Assembly (NCBI GenBank): GCA_963810615.1
Contig: CAWEOA010000002.1
Location: forward strand, 186,001 to 250,000
DNA: 64,000 nucleotides
From: JARRQJ01 sp963810615
GTDB lineage: Bacteria; Pseudomonadota; Gammaproteobacteria; DRLM01
Direction: 5' to 3'
Below the pieces are notes generated by a model that had not been told where the DNA came from, made no database searches, and was given only the letters and a program-made list of their open reading frames with translations. The position numbers were made by a program, and so were the translations under genes. Position 1 is the first letter of the stretch. The number at the start of each line of letters is the position of its first letter. Positions 49,857 through 64,000 of the stretch are shown one piece after another.

Positions 49857-50681
49857 TTACTTACTGCGACGCCGCACTATCATGCCGTCGGTGCGCTTAT
49901 TGGCGCGCGTCCTGTAACCCTTGGCAGGCGTACCCCATGGGCTCACGGGATGACGTCCACCCTTGCTGCGACCCTCACCACCACCGTGGGGATGGTCCAC
50001 CGGATTCATGGCGCTACCGCGTACCGTGGGTCGCACACCGCGCCAGCGCTTGGCACCGGCCTTGCCCAGGGAACGCAGATTATGTTGGTCGTTACCCGCT
50101 ACACCGATGGTCGCCTTGCAGTCCACGTGGACTTTGCGCGTCTCACCGGAGCGCAAGCGCAGGGTCGCATAGGCGCCTTCGCGCGCCATCAACTGTACGC
50201 CGGCACCGGCGCTACGCGCTAACTGGGCGCCCTTGCCGGGCTTGAACTCTACGCAATGCACGGTGGTACCCACCGGAATATTACGCAGGGGCAGGCAATT
50301 ACCGGCCTTGATCGGGGCATCGGACCCGCTGATCAGCTCGGCACCCACCTCCACGCCTTTGGGCGCGATAATATAGCGCCGTTCGCCGTCCGCGTACAGC
50401 ATCAAGGCGATATTGGCGCTGCGGTTGGGATCATATTCCAGACGCTCAACCCGGGCAGGAATACCTTCTTTGCCGCGCTTGAAGTCGATGACCCGATAAT
50501 GCTGCTTGTGACCGCCGCCTTGATGACGCACGGTAATCCTGCCGGCATTATTGCGGCCGCCGTTCTTCTGCAAACGCTCGACCAAAGGCTGATATGGAGC
50601 CCCTTTATGCAAGCTGGACTCCACCACTTTAACGACAAAGCGGCGTCCCGGCGAGGTGGGTTTTACTTTTACCAATGCCAT
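49857..50681 (-). CDS. rplB: 50S ribosomal protein L2
   Basis: This 274-residue protein carries RVIDFKRGKEGIPARVERLE and the C-terminal signature MNPVDHPHGGGEGRSKGGRH, containing the histidine implicated in subunit association and peptide-bond formation. The length matches E. coli. A REP-like element fills the gap after rplW. Confidence 0.98.
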   Translation of the reverse strand: MALVKVKPTSPGRRFVVKVVESSLHKGAPYQPLVERLQKNGGRNNAGRITVRHQGGGHKQHYRVIDFKRGKEGIPARVERLEYDPNRSANIALMLYADGERRYIIAPKGVEVGAELISGSDAPIKAGNCLPLRNIPVGTTVHCVEFKPGKGAQLARSAGAGVQLMAREGAYATLRLRSGETRKVHVDCKATIGVAGNDQHNLRSLGKAGAKRWRGVRPTVRGSAMNPVDHPHGGGEGRSKGGRHPVSPWGTPAKGYRTRANKRTDGMIVRRRSK

Positions 50682-50692
50682 CCGTCTATCCT

Positions 50693-50770
50693 TTAAATCT
50701 TCTTACCAACGCTCCCTCTCCCTGTGGAAGAGGGATGGGGTGAGGGCTACTTGCCCTTACCGCCCAGCCC
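50693..50770. repeat. REP-like palindrome between rplW and rplB
   Basis: ATCTTCTTACCAACGCTCCC, then TCTCCCTGTGGAAGAGGG, then ATGGGGTGAGGG. It starts about 12 bases upstream of the rplB start. The stem (CCCTCT...AGAGGG type) is imperfect. Confidence 0.75.
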
Positions 50771-50790
50771 GATTCTTTAACCAAGCGCCG

Positions 50791-51087
50791 TTACTTGGCG
50801 CCCACGTAATCAATATCGAAACCCGGCTTCAAGGTCACATAGGCCTTTTTACTGCCGGAACGGCGCCCGAGCTTCTGACCGAAACGCTTCAGCTTGCCCT
50901 GAGTGTTGCACACCCGCACCGCTTCCACCTCTACGCTGAACAAGTGCTCCACGGCCTGCTTGACTTCCTGCTTGCTGGCATCCTTCAGCACCTTAAACAC
51001 GAACTGGCGATTCTGATCCGCAACCAGCGTGGACTTCTCCGATACATGCGGCGCCAACAGCACCTTCATCACGCGTTCTTTATTCAT
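50791..51087 (-). CDS. rplW: 50S ribosomal protein L23
   Basis: This 98-residue protein carries LLAPHVSEKSTLVADQNRQF, DASKQEVKQAVEHLFSVEV and RFGQKLGRRSGSKKAYVTL. L23 lies at the tunnel exit and docks trigger factor. Its ATG overlaps the rplD stop (ATGA). Confidence 0.97.
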   Translation of the reverse strand: MNKERVMKVLLAPHVSEKSTLVADQNRQFVFKVLKDASKQEVKQAVEHLFSVEVEAVRVCNTQGKLKRFGQKLGRRSGSKKAYVTLKPGFDIDYVGAK

Positions 51088-51701
51088 GCCAATTTCTCCC
51101 CCAGCTGCTTGGCGGCACCGGCGGTCATCAGCACCTTCTCGTACTTGACCAGGCTCACCGGATCGATCTCGACCACCGCGCGCACATCCACGCGGGAGAG
51201 ATTGCGCGCTGCCAGATACAAGGCATCATCCGCGCTATCGGTGACGATGAGCACGTTATCGATGCCCAAGGCCTTCAACTTAGCCACCAGCTCGGCGGTC
51301 TTGGGTTGCTGCACCGCAAACTCGTCGACCACCACCAGGCGCTCCTGGCGATTCAGCTCGGACAGGATGGAGCGCATCGCACTGCGATACATCTGCTTGT
51401 TCACCTTCTGCGAGTAATCGGCGGTCACCGCCGCGAAGGTCTTGCCGCCGCCGCGCCACAATGGGCTGCGGATGGTTCCGGCGCGGGCGCGCCCGGTGCC
51501 CTTTTGCTTAAACGGTTTGGCGCCGCCGCCGCGAACCTGGGTACGGGTTTTTTGCGCATGGGTACCGGCTCGCGCCCCCGCCAAATAGGCGGTGACCACC
51601 TGGTGCACCAGGGTCTCGTTGAAATCGCGACCAAACACCGCCTCCGGGACTGCTACGTTCCCGGCGCTGGCGCCCTTGGCGTTTACAATATTCAGATCCA
51701 T
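51084..51701 (-). CDS. rplD: 50S ribosomal protein L4
   Basis: The ATG ending at 51701 overlaps the rplC stop (TGATG) and gives 205 residues. The tunnel loop reads KPFKQKGTGRARAGTIRSPL. VNKQMYRSAMRSILSELNRQ follows, with a Rossmann-like C-terminal half. In E. coli L4 also represses the S10 operon by attenuation and translation control. Confidence 0.97.
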   Translation of the reverse strand: MDLNIVNAKGASAGNVAVPEAVFGRDFNETLVHQVVTAYLAGARAGTHAQKTRTQVRGGGAKPFKQKGTGRARAGTIRSPLWRGGGKTFAAVTADYSQKVNKQMYRSAMRSILSELNRQERLVVVDEFAVQQPKTAELVAKLKALGIDNVLIVTDSADDALYLAARNLSRVDVRAVVEIDPVSLVKYEKVLMTAGAAKQLGEKLA

Positions 51702-52357
51702 CACTTACCTCCCGCCGCACGCGCCTTGACAGCGGGGCGCACAATGACATCGCGACCTTCATGACCCGGCACCGCGCCCTTAACCAGCAGCAGATTACGG
51801 GCGGCATCGACGCGCACGATCTCCAGGTTTTGCGCGGTGCGCTGCGCATTACCCATGTGGCCCGACATTTTTTTACCTTTAAAAACACGACCTGGCGTCT
51901 GGCGCTGGCCGATGGAGCCTGGCGCGCGATGCGATAGCGAGTTACCGTGGGTGGCATCACCCATCCCGAAGTGGTGACGCTTGATGGTACCGGCGAAACC
52001 CTTACCGATGGTCACACCCGTCACGTCCACCTTCTGCCCGGCCTCGAAGATATCAACCTTGATCTCCCCGCCCGCCTGCAGTTCCGCACCCTCGCCGCCG
52101 TCGAGGCGGAATTCCCACAAGCCACGGCCCGCCGCGACACTGGCCTTGGCAAAATGTCCCGCCATGGGCTTGGTGACACGTACGGGGCGACGCGTTCCGG
52201 TAGTGACCTGGACAGCCGCATAACCGTCGGACTCCGCGGTTTTGACCTGGGTAATCCGATTCGGCTCGACCTCGATCACGGTCACCGGAATGGAATTGCC
52301 ATCTTCAGTGAAGATGCGCGTCATTCCGCATTTACGTCCGACTAGTCCAATTGACAT
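51701..52357 (-). CDS. rplC: 50S ribosomal protein L3
   Basis: This 218-residue protein starts MSIGLVGRKCGMTRIFTEDG. The conserved FKGKKMSGHMGNAQRTAQNL lies in the C-terminal half, and GFAGTIKRHHFGMGDATHGN includes the extension reaching the peptidyl-transferase centre. It is 71 bases after rpsJ. Confidence 0.98.
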   Translation of the reverse strand: MSIGLVGRKCGMTRIFTEDGNSIPVTVIEVEPNRITQVKTAESDGYAAVQVTTGTRRPVRVTKPMAGHFAKASVAAGRGLWEFRLDGGEGAELQAGGEIKVDIFEAGQKVDVTGVTIGKGFAGTIKRHHFGMGDATHGNSLSHRAPGSIGQRQTPGRVFKGKKMSGHMGNAQRTAQNLEIVRVDAARNLLLVKGAVPGHEGRDVIVRPAVKARAAGGK

Positions 52358-52428
52358 ATCTCACTCCACTAGCAAGTCTCGAGGCATCGAATACTTATTA
52401 TTGCTGCCCGCGACTTATCGCTACTCTA

Positions 52429-52740
52429 TTAATGCAATTTAATCTGCACATCCACGCCCGCAGCCAAATCCAGCTTCATCAATGCATCCACGGTCTTCTC
52501 CGTGGGATCAACAATGTCCATCAGGCGCTTATGGGTACGAATCTCATACTGATCCCGGGCGTCTTTATCCACGTGCGGGGAGACCAGAATCGTAAACCGC
52601 TCCTTCTTGGTGGGCAGCGGGATCGGCCCGCGTACCTGCGCACCGGTTCGCTTCGCGGTTTCAACTATCTCCTTCGCCGACTGATCTATCAGTCGGTGAT
52701 CGAACGCCTTAAGGCGGATACGGATTCTCTGGTTTGCCAT
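52429..52740 (-). CDS. rpsJ: 30S ribosomal protein S10
   Basis: This 103-residue protein carries MANQRIRIRLKAFDHRLIDQ, PLPTKKERFTILVSPHVDKD and ARDQYEIRTHKRLMDIV. S10 (NusE) also joins transcription antitermination complexes. It starts only five bases after the tuf stop, so there is no room for a separate E. coli-type S10 leader; the S10 operon must be read through from tuf. Confidence 0.98.
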   Translation of the reverse strand: MANQRIRIRLKAFDHRLIDQSAKEIVETAKRTGAQVRGPIPLPTKKERFTILVSPHVDKDARDQYEIRTHKRLMDIVDPTEKTVDALMKLDLAAGVDVQIKLH

Positions 52741-52745
52741 GTCGT

Positions 52746-53936
<1,191 letters not shown>

Positions 53937-53990
53937 GGTTAGCTACCTCTCACTATTCTCAAGTCTTCGTTCTGTCAATCGATCGAGCGA

Positions 53991-56090
53991 TCAAGACGCC
54001 TCTTTGATGATCGCTTCGGCAATATTCGCCGGCACTTCGTTGTATTTGGCAAATTCCATGGTGTAGGTGGCGCGGCCCTGAGTCGCGGAGCGCAGATCCG
54101 TCGCGTAACCGAACATCTCGGACAGGGGCACTTCGGCGTGGACGATCTTGCCGCCCGCCTCATCATCCATACCCTGGATCATGCCGCGGCGCCGATTGAG
54201 GTCACCGATTACGTCGCCCATGTTTTCTTCGGGGGTCACCACCTCGACCTTCATGATCGGCTCAAGCAATACCGCACCGGCCTTGCGCGCGCCCTCTTTC
54301 ACACCCATGGACCCGGCAATCTTGAACGCCATTTCGTTGGAGTCCACGTCGTGATAGGAACCATCGAACAAGGTCACCTTGACGTCCACCACCGGGTAAC
54401 CGGCGATCACGCCGTTTTGCAGCTGTTCCTGTATACCCTTGTCTACAGCGGGAATGTATTCCCGGGGGACCACGCCGCCGACGATGGCGTTGACGAATTC
54501 ATAGCCCTTGCCGGACTCTTGCGGCTCGATTTTCAGCCACACATGACCGTACTGGCCGCGACCGCCGGACTGGCGCACGAATTTGCCTTCCTGCTCCACG
54601 GTCTTGCGAATGGTCTCGCGATACGCCACCTGTGGTTTACCCACATTGGCCTCGACCTTGAACTCACGGCGCATACGGTCGACGATGATGTCCAGATGCA
54701 ACTCGCCCATACCGGAGATGATGGTCTGGCCGCTCTCCTCGTCGGTGTGGACGCGGAACGAAGGATCTTCCTGGGCGAGGCGCCCCAGGGCCAGACCCAT
54801 TTTTTCCTGGTCGGGCTTAGTCTTGGGCTCCACCGCCACCGAGATCACCGGCTCGGGGAATTCCATGCGCTCCAGGATGATGATCTTGTCGGGATTGCAC
54901 AGGGTATCGCCGGTGGTGACGTCTTTCAGACCCACCGCCGCGGCGATGTCGCCGGCGCGCACTTCTTTGATCTCTTCGCGGCTGTTGGCGTGCATCTGCA
55001 CCATACGGCCGACACGCTCCTTCTTCGACTTCACAGGGTTATATACCGTATCGCCGGAATTCAAGACGCCGGAATAGACGCGGAAGAAGGTCAAGGTACC
55101 GACGAAGGGATCGGTGGCGATCTTGAACGCCAAGGCCGAGAACGGCTCTTCATCCGTGGGATGACGTTCGGCCGGGGTATGATCGGCATCGTCCAGCAGA
55201 CCCTTCACCGCGGGCACATCCGCCGGTGACGGCATATAGTCGATCACCGCGTCCAGCATGGCCTGCACGCCTTTGTTCTTGAAGGCGGAGCCGCACAGGA
55301 TGGGCACAATCTCATTGGCGACGGTACGAGCACGGATCGCATTCTTGATCTCCGCCTCGGTTAAAGCCACCCCTTCCAGATACTTTTCCATCAATTCTTC
55401 TGAAGATTCCGCCGCGGCCTCGACCATTTTTTCGTGCCACTCCGCGCAGAGCTCCTGCATATCGGCGGGGATTTCCTTCTCTTCGAAGGTCATACCCTGG
55501 GTCTCATCGCTCCAGTAGATGGCCTTCATCTTGACCAGATCCACCACGCCCTTGAAGTCTTCCTCGGCGCCGATCGGCAGCTGGATAGGAATGGCAATAC
55601 TCCCCAGGCGCTTCTTGATCTGGTCGACTACGCGCAGGAAATTGGCGCCCATGCGATCCATTTTATTGACGAAGGCCAGACGCGGCACGCCGTAGCGATT
55701 GGCCTGGCGCCATACCGTTTCCGATTGCGGCTGCACCCCGCCTACCGCGCAGAATACCGCGCAGGCGCCGTCGAGCACGCGCAGGGAACGCTCCACTTCG
55801 ATGGTAAAGTCCACGTGACCCGGGGTGTCGATGATATTGATGCGGTGCTGAGGATATTGCTTATCCATACCGGACCAGTAGCAGGTCGTCGCGGCCGAGG
55901 TGATGGTAATCCCGCGCTCCTGTTCCTGCTCCATCCAGTCCATGACCGCAGCACCGTCATGCACCTCACCTATCTTGTGCGAAATGCCGGTATAAAACAG
56001 GACGCGCTCAGTAGTCGTCGTCTTGCCGGCGTCAATGTGCGCGGCAATGCCGATGTTGCGGTAACGGTCGATTGGTGTGCTGCGTGCCAC
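53991..56090 (-). CDS. fusA: Elongation factor G
   Basis: The GTG start ending at 56090 (MARSTPIDRYRNIGI) gives 699 residues; a TTG two codons upstream is less likely. This GTPase catalyses translocation. Motifs are AHIDAGKTTTTE (P-loop), RGITITSAATTC (switch I), DTPGHVDF (switch II) and NKMDR, followed by domains II-V. It is between rpsG and tuf. Confidence 0.98.
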   Translation of the reverse strand: MARSTPIDRYRNIGIAAHIDAGKTTTTERVLFYTGISHKIGEVHDGAAVMDWMEQEQERGITITSAATTCYWSGMDKQYPQHRINIIDTPGHVDFTIEVERSLRVLDGACAVFCAVGGVQPQSETVWRQANRYGVPRLAFVNKMDRMGANFLRVVDQIKKRLGSIAIPIQLPIGAEEDFKGVVDLVKMKAIYWSDETQGMTFEEKEIPADMQELCAEWHEKMVEAAAESSEELMEKYLEGVALTEAEIKNAIRARTVANEIVPILCGSAFKNKGVQAMLDAVIDYMPSPADVPAVKGLLDDADHTPAERHPTDEEPFSALAFKIATDPFVGTLTFFRVYSGVLNSGDTVYNPVKSKKERVGRMVQMHANSREEIKEVRAGDIAAAVGLKDVTTGDTLCNPDKIIILERMEFPEPVISVAVEPKTKPDQEKMGLALGRLAQEDPSFRVHTDEESGQTIISGMGELHLDIIVDRMRREFKVEANVGKPQVAYRETIRKTVEQEGKFVRQSGGRGQYGHVWLKIEPQESGKGYEFVNAIVGGVVPREYIPAVDKGIQEQLQNGVIAGYPVVDVKVTLFDGSYHDVDSNEMAFKIAGSMGVKEGARKAGAVLLEPIMKVEVVTPEENMGDVIGDLNRRRGMIQGMDDEAGGKIVHAEVPLSEMFGYATDLRSATQGRATYTMEFAKYNEVPANIAEAIIKEAS

Positions 56091-56131
56091 GATCAAAAAT
56101 CCTCAAACCAATTAAATTCGAAACTTCGTAA

Positions 56132-56602
56132 TTACCAACGGTAGTGGGAAAAGGCCTTGTTGGCCTCCGCCATGCGGTGGGTATCCTCGCGCTTCTTCAC
56201 AGCCGCGCCGCGCTTTTCCGCCGCATCCAATATCTCGCCGGCAAGCCGCAGATCCATGGACTTCTCGCTACGCTTGCGCGCCGCGTCGATCATCCAGCGC
56301 ATCGCCAGGGCGAACTGCCGATCGGAGCGCACTTCCACCGGTACCTGGTAGGTAGCACCGCCGACGCGACGAGACTTTACCTCGACGATGGGCTTTACGT
56401 TATCCAGCGCCTGATTCAGAAGCTGAAATGCGTCACCCTTGCTCTTCTCGCTCACCCGATCCAGGGCACCGTATATGATGCGCTCAGCGACCGATTTCTT
56501 GCCGCTCTCCATCACCACATTGACGAAGCGGGTCAGCATCTCGCTGCCGTACTTGGGGTCCGCCAACACCGGACGTTTGCTTGCTACTCTTCTGCGTGCC
56601 AT
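56132..56602 (-). CDS. rpsG: 30S ribosomal protein S7
   Basis: This 156-residue protein carries MARRRVASKRPVLADPKYGS, RVGGATYQVPVEVRSDRQFA and the C-terminal MAEANKAFSHYRW. S7 organises the head of the small subunit and in E. coli represses the str operon. It lies 24 bases after rpsL and 41 before the fusA start. Confidence 0.98.
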   Translation of the reverse strand: MARRRVASKRPVLADPKYGSEMLTRFVNVVMESGKKSVAERIIYGALDRVSEKSKGDAFQLLNQALDNVKPIVEVKSRRVGGATYQVPVEVRSDRQFALAMRWMIDAARKRSEKSMDLRLAGEILDAAEKRGAAVKKREDTHRMAEANKAFSHYRW

Positions 56603-56626
56603 ATCTCTTATACCTATATATATGTA

Positions 56627-57001
56627 TTAGGCCTTGGGCCGCTTGGAACCGTACTTGGAACGACCCTGACGGCGGCTCGCCACCCCAGCGGTGTCCAGGC
56701 TGCCGCGCACCGTGTGGTAACGCACACCGGGCAAATCCTTGACACGGCCGCCGCGAATCAGCACCACCGAGTGCTCCTGCAGATTGTGGCCTTCACCACC
56801 GATGTAGGTGCTCACTTCCATGCCGTTGGTCAAACGAACACGGGCCACCTTACGCAGCGCGGAGTTCGGCTTCTTCGGTGTCGTGGTATACACGCGGGTG
56901 CACACGCCGCGCTTTTGCGGACAGCCGTTCAGCGCCGGCACCTTACTCTTTTCCTTTTTGCGCGACCGAGGTTTGCGCACCAATTGGTTCGTTGTTGCCA
57001 T
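56627..57001 (-). CDS. rpsL: 30S ribosomal protein S12
   Basis: The ATG ending at 57001 (MATTNQLVRKPRSRKKEK) gives 124 residues. The streptomycin-interacting residues Lys43 (TTPKKPNSALRKV) and Lys88 (GGRVKDLPGVRYH) are both wild type. S12 monitors decoding. It is the first gene after rpoC, across 228 bases with a hairpin. Confidence 0.98.
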   Translation of the reverse strand: MATTNQLVRKPRSRKKEKSKVPALNGCPQKRGVCTRVYTTTPKKPNSALRKVARVRLTNGMEVSTYIGGEGHNLQEHSVVLIRGGRVKDLPGVRYHTVRGSLDTAGVASRRQGRSKYGSKRPKA

Positions 57002-57188
57002 GAATCGTTGACTCCAGCCCAAAATAAACTAAGCGTGCAACCCGTCGGCCCACTGTCCCATGCCAGCGCTGCCTAATCCGGGTGAACGCTTAAAAATGCT
57101 TGAAAATTTAATTAGGTGACAAACGGAAAGCGCATGCCGCCCTATAAAAGAAGCGGCATTTTAGGGCCGCACCGATGGACTGTCAATA

Positions 57189-57210
57189 GGGGCCGCACCA
57201 CCGCGGCCCC
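57189..57210 (-). terminator. GC hairpin between rpoC and rpsL
   Basis: The stem GGGGCCGC/GCGGCCCC with a six-base loop lies 20 bases past the rpoC stop. On the minus strand it is followed by TATTG, not a proper U-run, so it may be only a partial terminator or processing site. It plausibly separates the rpoBC and str transcripts. Confidence 0.5.
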
Positions 57211-57229
57211 TTATTTCGTCCATTTTCTA

Positions 57230-61441
<4,212 letters not shown>

Positions 61442-61471
61442 TGCGTCTCCTACTCGAAACTTTCGAGTCTA

Positions 61472-61548
61472 TGTAGGGTAGGTTAGCGAAGCGTAACCCG
61501 CCATCATTTGGTGGGTTACGGCGCCGGCGGCGCCTAACCCACCCTACA
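61472..61548. repeat. Nested palindrome between rpoB and rpoC
   Basis: The outer arms TGTAGGGTAGGTTAG (61472-61486) and CTAACCCACCCTACA (61534-61548) differ at one position. The inner arms CGTAACCC (61492-61499) and GGGTTACG (61513-61520) are perfect. Its layout parallels 30868-30960. It lies inside the rpoBC transcript. Confidence 0.85.
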
Positions 61549-61554
61549 TTTAAA

Positions 61555-64000
<2,446 letters not shown>

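Noticed and set aside
38819..50770. CRISPR-like reading of the repeated GGGAGAGGG elements
   Set aside because: Copies are one per gene gap, imperfect, and separated by whole genes, so they are interspersed palindromes rather than an array.
53975..54166. Small minus-strand ORF at the fusA end
   Set aside because: It is an out-of-frame shadow of the EF-G C-terminus.

Overview
The window is GC-rich chromosomal DNA from a proteobacterium, most likely a gammaproteobacterium. The evidence is a glutaminyl-tRNA synthetase, a long PurL with fused glutaminase, the neighbourhood dapA-bamC-(metallo-hydrolase)-purC, and the classical str-S10-spc-alpha ribosomal order. A betaproteobacterium is not fully excluded. 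No rRNA, tRNA or CRISPR array was seen. Only the last part of rpoB and all but the C-terminal tip of glnS are present at the window edges.

Layout. Positions 1-4300: glnS (minus), an AsmA-family gene, then the remnant of a serine recombinase and a 54-codon ORF. Positions 4301-9849: a peptide-type (Dpp/Opp) ABC importer operon in which the second permease is fused to the first ATPase. Positions 9850-20224: an accessory zone. It holds a 1041-residue secreted propeller/CARDB protein with a Gly-rich C-terminal sorting tail, a small outer-membrane beta-barrel, a secreted Cache-domain protein, a PEP-CTERM-like small protein, DsbA, small AT-rich genes and a Mrr-like nuclease whose motif lysine is replaced. 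It also holds three gene remnants: a RAYT transposase start, a frameshifted cytosine deaminase and an amino-acid ABC ATPase.

Positions 20316-30723: housekeeping genes. These are purL, purC, a YycJ-like metallo-hydrolase, bamC and dapA on the minus strand, then bcp and a PIN-PhoH ATPase on the plus strand. A second copy of the last 28 codons of purC lies downstream of purC. Positions 30724-38300: a cluster of palindromic repeats, a CUT1-type sugar ABC importer (ATPase, two permeases, lipoprotein binding protein), a holin-like membrane protein, an AI-2E-family permease and an S-adenosylmethionine hydrolase.

Positions 38370-64000: one co-oriented minus-strand block, rpoB-rpoC-rpsL-rpsG-fusA-tuf followed by the S10, spc and alpha ribosomal operons, ending at rplQ and a strong terminator. 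All expected genes from rpsJ to rplQ are present, including the 37-residue rpmJ.

The most unusual feature is a family of REP-like palindromes (CCCTCTCCC...GGGAGAGGG followed by GGGGTGAGGG). It occupies seven of the gaps inside the ribosomal block, always in the same orientation and always just upstream of the next ribosome-binding site. Paired copies of the same family flank accessory genes and lie between purC and purL. Several other palindromic repeat families are also present, including one inserted between rpoB and rpoC.
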